Below are positions 22,278 to 34,439 of a stretch of DNA of 64,000 bases, piece by piece. A program made the translations under genes and the position numbers. Within the stretch, counting starts at the first letter, position 1. The number at the start of each line of letters is the position of its first letter. Under the pieces are notes generated by a model. That model searched no databases, had not been told where the DNA came from, and worked only from the letters and a program-made list of their open reading frames with translations. The stretch is from Piper betle (lineage: Eukaryota; Streptophyta; Magnoliopsida; Piperales; Piperaceae), in NCBI GenBank assembly GCA_033002965.1, contig JAURVB010000031.1, forward strand, positions 1 to 64,000, in the 5' to 3' direction.

Positions 22278-23149
22278 TGGTCACCACTACTATAGGTTTC
22301 CATCGATGTGGGTCATCCCTGCCACCGTTTGGGTCCCCTCTTCCCCCCTTTTACTCCTCTTCCTCCTCATCCCCTCCTCGTCAAGGTAAGCTCCTTCCTT
22401 CCCTGTTTCTTTTTGTTGTAGGCATGATCTATGTTTGTTTGTATGTAGATCTCCCTGTTTAGTCATGTAGATAAATAGATTATCATTATGGCTAGTATAT
22501 CTATTAGATTTCTTTTTATTTTTGTCTTAAAAATATGTTTTTTATTTTAAAGTTGTGATTTTTGGTTGAAAAATATAATAAAAATGTTTGTTTCAACCAA
22601 AATTATAAAATATATGAAATAATTTACCTAATAATGATCGAAACTTTAAAAAGATTAAATTTTTATAATTTATGGGACTAGTCCATGTGACTTCATTTTG
22701 CATGCTAAGACGATTAATTAAAATTAAGATAATAATATTTTAAGTCTTGTTTGGTTGCATAATGCTCGTGGTGTGAAAATCTTAAACCAAATAATAATTA
22801 ATTTTAATTGTCTTAATTAAACAAGCAATATAAGATTAATTTAAAAATAAAATAATGTTTAATTTACGAAACTTTAATAATGTGGATTCCATGGTGAATT
22901 GCTCAATGATAAGGTTCAATTGAACTAGAGCAAGTTTAATATAAGTTTAATTGTGATTAGTTTAATTCAGAATGTAATTTCGGATTGTATTTAGACATAT
23001 GAACATGTTGTGAATATGAAGTTGATTTTGGTCAAGATGTCTTGGACATGGACATGTGTTGAAAACTTCTTGAAGATCGGATAATCAAGTGGATCCTAAA
23101 ACTTTAAAGACTCTTTTGAATTTGATTTCAAACTTAAGGGGGAAATTAG
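22278..23149. other. Unassigned; ends in a copia-like polypurine stretch
   Basis: A C-rich stretch ends in a donor-like GTCAAG|GTAAGC at about 22382-22390. The remainder is AT-rich. AAGGGGGAAATTAG immediately before 23150 resembles a polypurine tract. No polymerase domain was recognised upstream of it. Confidence 0.4.
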
Positions 23150-23971
23150 TGTTGGAATTTGGAGAAGGCTTCTCCACAACAGTGCTCAAGTGGATGGATG
23201 GTGCACAAGTTATGGACTTATGAGGTTATATAAGAAGCTTGTTATCAACAAGGGAGGTGCCCGAATTCCGAATCTTGGAAATGTTGAGGTGTTCTATATT
23301 GGAAAAGATAGTCCTGAATAAAGGTTGAAGAGCTACATAAGGCATAACCTTCAAATAAGCTTTACTTCATCAATCTTAGGGGTTCTCATTAGAAATTGTG
23401 AGACATTGAGTGTCAATTTTCACTAGGGGCTGTTGTACACTTCGGGTTGAGTGGTGTTGTAATTGTAAGTGTCAAGTTTTGGCTTGTGAAGTTGAGCTAG
23501 GTGCCAAGAGGTGAAGGACAAGCATGTGGCTTGTGAAGCCGACTTGAGGTTGAGTATGGTGAAGGACATATAGGCTAGTAAAACATTTGGGTCTTACTTG
23601 GAACGGACAAGTGATTGTACACTTAAGTTATAACACTCGTTTGTTTGGCTGTAGTGAAGTATAGAAGCCCTACCCAACCGTAGGATATGGTGGTGTAGAA
23701 GAGAGAACGTACCCAATTGGGAACCTTTTTAAAAATTCTTGTGTTTGATTTCTTGTCCTTACTCTTATTATGCTTCAATTGATTTCAGCTCATATGCAAA
23801 TTGTTGCAACTTATTTGTTTGAACTTGATCAACAATATTTGTTTTGATTATTTATTTATAGTCACTTATATTTCTTTAGTATAGTCATAAGACAAGATCT
23901 TGATTTTGATACTAACTATTTGATTAAGTGTTTTAAATATTCCACTACATATCGAAACTTTCTTGTCAACA
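23150..23971 (+). mobile_element. Probable copia-type 3' LTR, isolated
   Basis: The stretch begins TGTTGGAATTTGGAG right after the AAGGGGGAAATTAG polypurine-like run and ends CTTGTCAACA, giving TG...CA ends and an 822-bp length. The interior (TGTACACTT, then GAACGTACCCAATTGGGAAC near the 3' end) recalls the plant copia LTR layout. No second LTR was found, so this is a remnant. Confidence 0.4.
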
Positions 23972-26165
23972 AGCACACCAACATGGGCTTTAGGGGACTC
24001 GCTCACAACATCATACACACAGTTCTCAAATACATAAGACCATTAACCCGATATACATAAGCCATATAACCCAAATACACAAATCAAATACAACACACAT
24101 CACAATACATCACATGGTACCACCCGCACCATGAGCCTCTCGATCTCTATATCTTTGTAGGTCACTAACATGAATACATACTTATATATATATATATAGA
24201 AAAACCATCAGTAATCAAATAAGTTTTATTACATATCCAAAAACAACTAATGATAAAACAATACCAGCAAATTAGTATCTTAATACTCAAAAGAATTCAT
24301 GAAACCTCTACAATACATCACTAGGCACTAATCTTAGGCTGACACGACAAAATATCATAAAGCATGTCAGATCAAATGAACGACTTCATACTTACATACA
24401 TACAGACTAATGCTTATGCCCTCTCATCCTCTATACATTGCCCGCTAAGGTACTTAAGTGGTTCGAAGCAATGATAGTTCTACGATTTTCGAAATGCAGC
24501 GCATTTGCAGTACATGTAAAACCCAGATTCGGGTTAGGGTTTTACCTGCTTATATTTTTTCCGGTTTAGGCTAGTTCGAGTTGGTTCGAGTGAGCTTGAC
24601 CCAGATCAATTTTCAGATTATGAGTATGGGACCTAGATGGCCATATGACCATGTTACGGTAGTTGAGTATGCCTGACAGGCAGATGATAGCTTGAGATAG
24701 GCTACAATAGAGCATGAGTTATCATCATATGCAAGAGGTATACATATGATTTTTTATGGGCTAGCCATGGTTGTAGGCTTAGATTAGGTCGTTGCAACGT
24801 TTAGTATCCGTTTAGGATTTTCAGGGTATTTCATTTGCATGCATCATAGGGATTTCAAATCATCAAATTATGCCCCTGTGGGCCCAACATGATTGAATCG
24901 TAAGTTTTCACCTGATTGAGTTGAGGGTTCGAGGCCCATTTATCCTTCTTACCTCGATTCTTTCTTGTAGAGTCATTTTAGGAATCGAGTCAGTTTTGAC
25001 TTTGGACAGTCTCGATTCAAACTTTCTGTCCATATGTATATTGCATATACCCATAGGTAGAGCTCACTAGGCCACGAGTTGTCGGACATTTAGAACATGC
25101 CACATGGCAAGATTTGAGCTGTTCGCGTCAACCCTAGCTTCCACCATGTTATTTTCTAAAGATTTCCCACGATTTTTAGAGTATACACCCTTAGCGCCGC
25201 CGCCGCTTTGGCTCACCACTGACGAGTCTTTAGCTTGCCCCCAACCACTGGACTAGCATCCCCAGGACCGCCTCACGGCTGGCTATCTATCCATGCCACT
25301 CATGACCACTGGTGCCACTGCAGTTGCCACCGGCGATGACGTTTATGCAGTCAATTTCTGTCGTCGCCACCCTCCCTTTCAAGCTATTTTTCGACACCGA
25401 TGAGCTACCTCTGACTGATTTGACCACCCAAACAGATTGCCTTTGTCAAGAACTTCATTTTGAGACCACCCATGATTGCCATCATGCCTGCAATCGCCAC
25501 CGGTGACGCCGTCACCACTGACGGTGATTTCGCCCTTTTCGGTTGTTTCCAGGCCAGTTAGCAGCTAGACTCCGCTGATAGTCACCACCAGCACCTCCGC
25601 CTTGATGCCCTCCATCGATCCCGACTGGTGGTGACCCCAGTTGTGCTGTTGTCGATGTGTTTCCGGCGACGGGCACCGGCTGCCCTGTCCGACCTGCTTA
25701 TCTGTGTTCGCGCCCATTTACCCGCGTTTGTGTCCACTTGCCCGCGTCGCGTCCGCCAGTCCAATCTTGTTCACCATGCTGCCAGCCTGTGTCTAAGTCC
25801 CCCAGTCCATGTTCATGTCCATCCAGTCAACTCAGTCTATTTTGCAGTTAACCCAAATCGAGTTGGTTCAGCACATTTGACTCGGTTTGGTTTAGCTCAG
25901 TTCAATCCAGTTCAGCTCATTTTTAGCTGTTTTCGGCCATTTTTTGACCGTTGTCGGTAATTCGAGAACCCCTACATTAATTTAGATACACATTCATATT
26001 TAGCATATTTTGATGTTCTGATTGATTTTTATTTATTTCTTTATTCATTTATGTTTTTATTCTTTTTATTTAAATGTTTGTCGTATATGATGAGTGCTTA
26101 TGTGAATATTTTATTATTATTATTGATAAATTTACTTATTAATATTAAACTTATTCATGTTTATT

Positions 26166-26169
<4 letters not shown>

Positions 26170-26201
<32 letters not shown>
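26170..26201. repeat. TA microsatellite
   Basis: About sixteen uninterrupted AT dinucleotides within the long solo LTR. Confidence 0.95.
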
Positions 26202-26202
<1 letters not shown>

Positions 26203-26775
26203 ATTTGTTCGTTGTATGTTTGTTATTATTTATTTGTATTTAATTGTGTATTTTGAATTGTATAACTATAATGACTATGATATTATTATTATTCATGATT
26301 AATTGAAATTATTTATTTATTTATTTATATATATTTTTATTGACTTATTATGTTTTTTTTGTTTAATTATTTATATGTTTACTAATACAAGTACATGTGA
26401 TATTTACTTGTGTTTAACCGTATATTTACATAGTTTATGTTATTATTATTTTATGATTAGAGTATTGATTATTATCATGTATTTATTATTTAGCTACTTA
26501 CTCATGAGTGTATTTATTTATTTATTATTAGTTATTTTCTTTATTATATCTCGATTTGACTGTGGTATGTTTAGTTGTAGGTTTATTTAGCGGTTTTCCT
26601 TATTCGGATGTATTGATGATGTGAGTACACACCACGAGCATGCATCATATAGAGATGTTGGTATTTTACTTAGCAGTGGGCTTCGATGTAGGTTTCAGAG
26701 TTTGAGCTCGCCGTAGAGGAGATGTCATGCTTGGAGCTTGGACTACAGTAACACTCGTTATTGATGTTTTTCATG

Positions 26776-26776
<1 letters not shown>

Positions 26777-26813
<37 letters not shown>
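26777..26813. repeat. TA microsatellite
   Basis: An uninterrupted TA run at the left edge of the inverted segment of the solo LTR. Confidence 0.95.
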
Positions 26814-26815
<2 letters not shown>

Positions 26816-26864
26816 TTTTTCATATTATATAAATATATAGATATATATATGTTTTGATTTTTAT

Positions 26865-27600
26865 ACCAGTAACACTCGTCACTGAGTCCAAAATATGACT
26901 ATAACAAACTGGCTATGAGAGCTCACTCTCATATAAAGAAAACATTTATATACTTCATCAGAACTCTCTAAAGGGCACCTAGTAAGGAGCTGCTAGGCTG
27001 CAGACCTGATAGCGTCTTGAACTAACTGTCCTATTGATGCCTCTCTCAAAATTTTCTCATTTCATTTTCTGGTCCCTCGAGACTACTAGTATATCTTAGA
27101 CCCTCTCCTTTCCTCCATAATTCTCCTAGACTTGAGCACAAAGGCCATGTACTCTAAGCTAATCACCTTTAATACCCTTTGAATCACAAGTCTGGACATG
27201 CGTTGTACTAAACAGTACAAATAAACCTCTACATTTCTTCGGGTGTGAATAACTCAAAATGGGAGTTGTCAAGATCCCTCGGGAATGGAATAACCCTCTT
27301 ACTAATCCAGAGCCCACTTTGACAAACACACACCCTATCTCAAAATGCGATTGTCAATTTTCCCATCTCTCATCTCACTAAAAACATGATAAAATCATGT
27401 ATAATCCTGGGAGGGGAATTTATATAATAGGCCCGAAGGCAAGTTGTGGTGTGTCTTGTTTTCAAAATTAGACTTGAGGGTTCTCATCATCAAGGTTATT
27501 AATCACGGAAGTAAAATACGTCTAAATGACCCATGTCGAGTGGAATCTAATAAATCAACTACTTAACATGCCCTGCGATTTAGAAATCAAATCAGCAATG
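26865..27600 (-). repeat. Inverted LTR block
   Basis: This stretch matches 6840-7560, 15300-16000 and 33100-33640 in the same plus-strand direction (for example GGCTGCAGACCTGATAGCGT and GTCTGGACATGCGTTGTACT). It therefore lies in minus orientation relative to the plus-oriented ends of the LTR that contains it. Confidence 0.75.
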
Positions 27601-27615
27601 GAGTCTAGAAATCAA

Positions 27616-27620
<5 letters not shown>

Positions 27621-27661
<41 letters not shown>
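27621..27661. repeat. TA microsatellite
   Basis: A run of about twenty TA dinucleotides at the right edge of the inverted LTR block. Confidence 0.95.
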
Positions 27662-27664
<3 letters not shown>

Positions 27665-27932
27665 TCATAATTCTTAGTCAGCTTTGGTGGGAGGATAGAT
27701 AAATGCTACACTCACTCGAGCTTAGCGTAATTACTTTCTTTTACATTTTTACGTATATTTGATTTTGTTTTTACGCGTATTTAATGATGTCTTCCATTCT
27801 CTTGATGCTAACTGGATTACTTCAACATGTATTACTGATTGAGTCTTGTAGACTAGCTACTTTAGACATGACTAGACTTGATCATGATATTTTTGAGCCT
27901 GTTCTTGGGTGAACTAAAATCGGGGTGTTACA

Positions 27933-30148
27933 GTACCCTACATACACTTCACTACTTTAGGGTGTAAAGGGGTATTAGTGCAATTCATAAATTATGATTC
28001 CTATAAACACACTGCATTCTTAGTGTCCTACTTATATTGTACTTCTTACTTAACTTGATTATCATGCTTATTGAATGTTAAACCTCATGCCTTGTCAAAC
28101 AGACTTAACTGAATGATTTTTTGAATGACCAAATGATGTCCAAATCGGCTAAAATTTGTACCAATGGGCCCTAACATTTTAAGAGGGTTGGTATAAAATT
28201 TACCAAGTGTTGGTCCATGGGCTAACATGGTAAACAAGGTCTATTCAGGTCGGGTTAAGGTGTTGGGAACAATGTTCTTGGGACGCACACAAATTTTCCC
28301 TTGTCCATAGACTTGAAGACTTCAAATGAGCATTGGGTAAAAGGGAAGGGTTATACAACACCATGGACTTTAGCCAATAAAAGAATCATATCCAAAGCCC
28401 ATATAAGTAGGCCTGAGTGAGCTTGGAAAAGGTAGGCATTGGCGAAGGCATTTTTAGAGTTGGCTAGACTTAAGTGGTTTGGGAAAGTTCTACTAACATA
28501 TCTACCAAGCCAATAGCCATGAAATTTTATAGGGGCCCTACTAGAACACATATTAAGGCCTGGGTAAAATTTTATAAAATTTCACCACTTACACTAGGAT
28601 CAACAAATTTTGTAACTGGAGCTAGAAAATTAGGGTTATACCCTTCATTCCTGTGCACTTCTAAAATCCCAACTATCTAACCAACAAAATGACGGATAGG
28701 CTGCTGCAACCAGTAAAGCTGCCACTTTTTTCCAATCTTGGCTCCCATACATACTTGTACACACTAAAATGAGAGAAACATGCTTTGTCCACATTATAAA
28801 TCTATAGTCCATTCTCACTTAACATGATGTTATCCCATTAGGTATTAGATGTAGGACTAAGTTGAGGGATCTCACACCTTTTCTTCTCCTTCTTCCTACC
28901 TTTGCTTCCCCCTTCTCTTCTTCCTTCTGCAGGTATGCTTTTCTTCCCTTTTCTTTGGTTGCTTTGCATTATTGCATGTTGATCTTAGTAAGATCATGTA
29001 GAACATCGCATTGTGATCATTTTATTATATTGTTTGATACATTTTGCATATTAAATCATTATAAAAAACGTGATTTTATGTAAAGTTTGCACCGTTATTG
29101 TTGTTTAAATTATGTATTATGTGTTTGTTGATTGTACACGGCAAAACGCTTCCTAAATCACCTAATGAAGGTCATAACAATAAAAAATGTGAACTTTATA
29201 AAATTGGGTCGTGTCCATGTGGCTTCAAATTGCGCACCAACTATTAATTAATTAAATAGGCAACATAATAATAATTTTCATGTGTGTTTAATTTTAAAAT
29301 GAACCCACTGTGTGATCTTAATTAATTTCTTAATTAAATGAATTAATTTATTAAATGATAAAAGATTTAATTAATAAAAATATTATTTTCTACGTAGTTG
29401 GGTTGGGTGATTATGACATCTTAATTGGCTCTGTTGGAGCCAATCAAGTCCGTCCGATTCAACATCTTTCAAGTTCAAAATCTCAAATCACTTTTACGAT
29501 TTAACCATCAGATTCCCAACTGATTTACCAACTAGATCAGATTATTTTAATAATGATTCAAATACTCTGTGAGTGTTCGGTATATTAAGATATCTTAAGA
29601 TTAGGTCTCCATATCCCTAGGCACATCACTATCTTTTGATATATAAATTGTGTAGGTTTAAGCCCAGATGACATTTCTAATATACATACATCACACTTAT
29701 GATTTCAACATATGGTTGATTAACTTATGAAGCTTATTGTAAGATATCAAAATACACGTGTGAGCACGATTATCAAATCACCTGAGTGTGTGTTTATTAA
29801 ATTTCATGTTGCATGTCATACATCCTTGCTGCAGCTAGGACTATTCTTGCATTGCACACATTTAACATACAAGAGTGTGTAGTTGTCCGCATCCGTAGGC
29901 CACTTAGAGATGGGCTTACCACGGTAAGACGAGGAGCTCTTCTAAGATCTATTAGGTCTCTCTTCTTGTTGATCTCCTGCTTGGTTCATGTGATTTGATT
30001 TATCTCATAAAATGAAGTGGGTGACATTTTATTGGATCCTATTACTTACAGGCCATTTAACCAATCTTCCAGTCAAAAGTTACACTATAGCGCTATATGA
30101 CATTTCCATGCCCAGACCTTATACATGTATTATATTTTTGAATTTTGA

Positions 30149-30186
<38 letters not shown>

Positions 30187-30829
30187 ATCAACATACTACA
30201 TGCTAACAAGTGTATATTTTAGCAGTTTTTGGCCTATTCGCCTCCAATAAGTATGTCTGGACAGTGCAGTGTTGCAGTGGTTCTAAGCTAGACCCTACTG
30301 GTCATATTACCTACATGTTACTATGAGCTATTATTTGACCCATGTGTATGGTTATCAACAATTATGATTATAATTAGGCAGCCACTTGCTTATGATCTGT
30401 GCATTGTGGATGAGTTGTTATTTCTTTTCAATTTCTCATGAATAATGATTTTATCCATATGTTAGTATTGAGATTTTTCCCTATTAATTTTTTTGGGAGT
30501 CACTGACACCTGTTGCTGATGCATTTTCTTATATTATGTATGTAAGGAGGCTTGGCGTTGGCCAGTATAGCTGCACAAGTTATGAGATTTCGGTTGTTTA
30601 TATGATAGTGGGATTTCGGTTCGTTTCATAAGTCTTAGATTATTCTGAGCATTTATTTTATTATATTTTATTTCATGACACGACTTAGAGTTTGAACTTT
30701 AATTCCTTGAGTATGAATTTAATTTGTACGATTTAAAAAGAATTTTATGTCATGAGTTTATTTACAATGTTGAAAATTAATAAAAAATTAATTTATGAGA
30801 CACTTAACTTTATATAGTAACATTTGACT
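27933..30829. other. Mostly unassigned; weak resemblance to the long LTR family
   Basis: A pyrimidine-rich stretch at 28870-28935 ends in a CTGCAG|GTATGC donor-like site. Near 30495-30555 GTCACTGACACCTGTTGCTGATGC resembles the CAGTGACACCCATTGCTGACG line of the solo LTR at about 11726. This may be a strongly diverged plus-strand LTR copy, but no ends were found. A TA microsatellite lies at 30151-30182. A 75-bp line at 28800-28875 recurs near 62487. Confidence 0.35.
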
Positions 30830-31100
30830 CATGGCTCGGAACCAGACGAGTAACTCATCTACTCTTATAGAAAGAGGAGTTCATGAGGTAGTAGATGAAG
30901 AAGAATTGGAAAAAATATTTTGTTAAGGGTCATCTTTTGATTAATCTTCTGAAAATGAAGATGACAATCGATATGATATATTAAACAACTTTTTTCAAAG
31001 GGATATATAGTAAGAGCTTTTTGAAAGTTTGTAGATGTATATATTGTCTTGTAATTGTACAACTATCTTCTAATTAGTAATTGTTTATTATTTTCTGCAG

Positions 31101-31521
31101 GTGATGACTAGGAGATGTGGAAATCGAGTGAGAGGAGGTAGGCATGTACCTCCAACCAATAGTACTACAAACAGCCCCACTGAGGACAACCTTGTAGAAC
31201 AAGAGTTAGATGATGAGCTTGTTCATGAGCCCCAGCGACAAAGGAAACCCAAACTGCGTGCCATAACCACTTAGTTGAGACGGGACCGCCCGATGAGTTT
31301 ATTGACATTGTTTATGGAGGTTTGTGTCTATTTTATTATTTGTCTAACATTTTACATTACCTCATAAAGTTAATCTCATTTTCAGCTTTGTGAATGGACG
31401 CATGTCGCGGGCAATTGTGCCCATCATGAGGGCTTTTCTTCGTGGATCTTGGCCTTCTTGGAAATGTGTTCCCTAGGATGTGAAGCACGCATGGTGGCTG
31501 AAGTGGAACATATTAGCATGG
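31101..31521 (+). pseudogene. En/Spm-type (Transposase_24-like) transposase fragment
   Basis: After a CTGCAG acceptor the frame reads MTRRCGNRVRGGRHVPPT and ends in PQRQRKPKLRAITT before a stop. A second exon-like piece reads GRMSRAIVPIMRAFLRGSW followed by PSWKCVP and VKHAWWLKW. A polar N-terminus followed by a VP...W..VP..VK..W stretch is the pattern of the plant Ptta/En/Spm transposase domain. Stops interrupt it, and the following domain segment seems to lie at 38190, beyond inserted elements. Confidence 0.5.
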
Positions 31522-31609
31522 TTGATAATTATTGTTTAGCAATGAATTTTTAAATGTATTATTATTCATCTGTTGCAAGGTCTGAATGTGAAATGTTGCG
31601 GGCTGAGTA

Positions 31610-32110
31610 GCATGTGAAATATTGCATAGCTAATTATTGAATTTTCGAATGTGAGCTAGAAATATTGATTTGTGGGATCGGTGTGTGAAATGTGTTGGTG
31701 GTCGGTCGTGCTCATCACAGTGTGTACCTTGTGCTATACCCATTTCTTTGTTTGTGTCATAGTATTAGCTAGTGAATTTTCAGATTTTAACTGGGAATAT
31801 CGCTTCGGGGAGATGTGAAATGTGTTGGTGGTAGATTGTGCTGATCATAGTCTGTACTCTGCAGCATGTGCTATGTGTGGTTCTTTGTTTTGGTATTATG
31901 GATTTATAGTATTAGCTAGTGAATTTTCGGAATTGTGAAATCTTTGCTTCGCGTGATGGAAATGTGAAATCAGGAATTGGCGATAGATTGTGCTGATCAT
32001 ACTGTCCAGCTTGTGCTTTGTCCAACTTGTTTGTGTAGTTTAAGCTAGTGAATTTCAGAGTTGAACTAGAAACATTGCTTTGTGGGATGGAAATGAGAAA
32101 TAGTTGTAAA
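31610..32110 (+). repeat. Imperfect tandem repeat, four copies of about 130-145 bp
   Basis: The line GCTAGTGAATTTTC...GATGTGAAATGTG...GATTGTGCTGATCATA recurs, often altered, with its anchor near 31628, 31769, 31914 and 32043 (steps of 141, 145 and 129 bp). No open frame spans it. Confidence 0.75.
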
Positions 32111-32480
32111 TTTTGCAGTTTGTGCTATGTTCAGTTTTTTTGTCGTAGTTACAATGAGAGCACAAAATGGGAGCATAGCCAATAACATACACATAATAGC
32201 TCGGACCAACTTTTTGGCTCGGCTCTGGGACAGCTATGAACTCCAACTACTCAATGATACTCTGTTTGCTCATTTTGTAGTTCCCATGATAGATAACCAT
32301 GAGTTTAATATTGCTGAATAGTTCCAATGCATCTTTCTTTCCCAGTCGTGGTTGACTACTTGGGAAATTCTTTTGCAGTTGAGCTTGTTAGGTAACAGTC
32401 AATTTATGTAGTTAATCACGTATATTCTAGTGAGTCATGGGTAAATCATGAACTTTTTTGCATTTAACTTCAGCAGCAAT

Positions 32481-33645
32481 TGTAATACCCCAAATCCAGT
32501 TCACGCCCGTGAACCAAACCGATATGTTACAGGCCTCGGTTAGGTTGGTTAACCCGAACCCAATTCGTGCAGATTTAACCTTGGCGTTTTAAGACGAAGA
32601 TACAACTTGTCATACATGGATGAATGCATGGAATCCTAACATGATACTACATGTATGATATACAAACTAAATTACACACCAATACAATTACGATCAAATC
32701 GGTAAAAATTATAAAATAACACGGACATAATCTCCCCTAAAAGTACAATTAGGGGTCACCCTGTCAAATAATATATATAAATATATATATGCATGCATCA
32801 ATAATTTCATTCATACGGAATCTAATCTACTATACACTCATTCTGAAGCTTGGGTCTCAACCCACAACGCTTCCACTGCGCAATTTATTCACATTTCCTT
32901 TTTCTGTCATCATGTCTTAGTATTTCATCTCATCATATCCTCAAAATTTAGCATTTAATCACATCACATCAATATAATAACATCATAACAAAATATAACC
33001 ACTCAATCGAATGACATGTGTGCAAGGGATGACAGTGCTCCTCCGTCCAAACTAGCTCCTCTAACTCGTGATTATTACCTATATTTAGTATAAAAATACG
33101 TCAGTAACAAGTGTTACTGGTCCGGAAAATAAAATTACTATAACAAGCTGGTTATGAGAGCAAACTCTCATATGAAAGAAAACATCATATACTCCTTGCG
33201 AACACTCTGAAGGGCACCTATTGAGGAGCCACTGGGCTGTAGACCTGGTCGCATCCCGAACTAACTTATCTATTGCTGCTGATGCCTCTCTCGGCATTTT
33301 CTTACTTCATTTTTTGGTCTCGAATCCTAAGTTCTCTCCTTACCTCCATATTTCTCCTAGCCTTGAACATGAAGGCCGGGTACTCTCAAGCAGTAGCCTT
33401 TAGTACCCTTTAAACCACAAGTCCAGACATGCGTTGTACTTAACAGTACCCGTAAACCTCCACATTCTCTGGGTGTGAGGAACTCAAATGCGGAGTTATC
33501 AGGATCCCTCAGGAATGGAACAGTCCACTGCACTAATCCAAAGCCCACTTTGACTTTCGTGGCATCTACTCATGCAGTCGATTCTCCATCTCTCGTCTCA
33601 CTAAAAATGCGAAAACTATATATATATAGGGCTGGGGATTTGAGG
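32481..33645 (-). mobile_element. Truncated long gypsy LTR (3' part)
   Basis: On the minus strand it ends in GGGGTATTACA at 32481 (plus-strand TGTAATACCCC) and holds the conserved block with GTCCAGACATGCGTTGTACT. The 5' two thirds of the LTR are missing where the copia remnant begins. Confidence 0.75.
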
Positions 33646-33776
33646 ATTTGCTCGTGCATTTAGTTTTAATTTATCTTCTGGCATAATTTAGTCAATTCAA
33701 AATTAGTTACAATTGCCAAAGGGACAAATGGATTCTTAATGAGCTTATTTCTTATTGTGTCCAAGAAGAAGAAAGG

Positions 33777-34157
33777 TTGAAGCAAGAACAGACTGAACGT
33801 GCTCACTTGGCTAGTACCTATCAGGACAAAAATAAGAAAAGAAAGAGGGCTAAGGAAGCTGGTAATAGTTCTCACCAACAACAACAAAAGAAAGAAAATC
33901 AGGTTTCTTTTTGTTTCTTTTCTGGTAAACCTAGACATATGAAGAAAGAATGTACTAAGTATGACGCTTGGCGTGTAAAGAAAGGTCTAATTCCTAAGTT
34001 TGTTTGTTCTGAGGTTAATTTAGCTTCAGTGCCAATGCACACTTGGTGGCTAGATTTGGGTGTTACTACTCACATAAGTGTGTTAATGCAAGGTTGTCGA
34101 AAGCCAAATGATGTTAAAAGATTCATCTATGTGGGTGATGGCAAATCAGTTAGTTGA
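33777..34157 (+). pseudogene. copia gag-protease remnant
   Basis: The frame reads ERAHLASTYQDKNKKRKR, a knuckle CFFSGKPRHMKKEC and then WWLDLGVTTHIS. In copia elements the knuckle is CX2C and the protease active site is D-[ST]-G-A. Here the second knuckle Cys is Ser and the active site reads D-L-G-V, so neither domain should work. Confidence 0.8.
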
Positions 34158-34439
34158 AGCAACAAGGACTTTTAGATTATTATTGAAGATAAGATATTAT
34201 TTGGATTTGAAAGATACATGTAGTACCGTCTTTTAGATGGAATTTGGTTTCTATTTCTATGTTGGACAAATTTGGTTACTCTTGTTCATTTAGAAATAAT
34301 AAATTTAATCTTTTTAAAATTTAAATATTGTGGGCACGGGTTCCTTGTTTTTTTATGATAATCTATATTTACTTGATAGTATTGCTTCTCTTAATGAAAC
34401 CTTGCATGTGGGTTTACGTGGTACGGAAAAAAATTAACC

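Larger units (their letters stand above)
24515..27932 (+). mobile_element. Long solo LTR (3418 bp) with an inverted internal segment
   Basis: It starts TGTAAAACCCAGATTCGGGTTAG-like (24515) and ends CGGGGTGTTACA (27932), with near-matching flanks GTACA and GTACC. The GC-richer, coding-like block lies at about 25190-25960, as in other family members. Between two TA microsatellites (26777-26813 and 27621-27661) the conserved 0.75-kb block runs in the opposite direction to the two ends. Confidence 0.7.

Noticed and set aside
21916..22287. Lysine/glutamate-rich 123-codon frame
   Set aside because: An artefact of the polypurine strand of the CT-rich tract.
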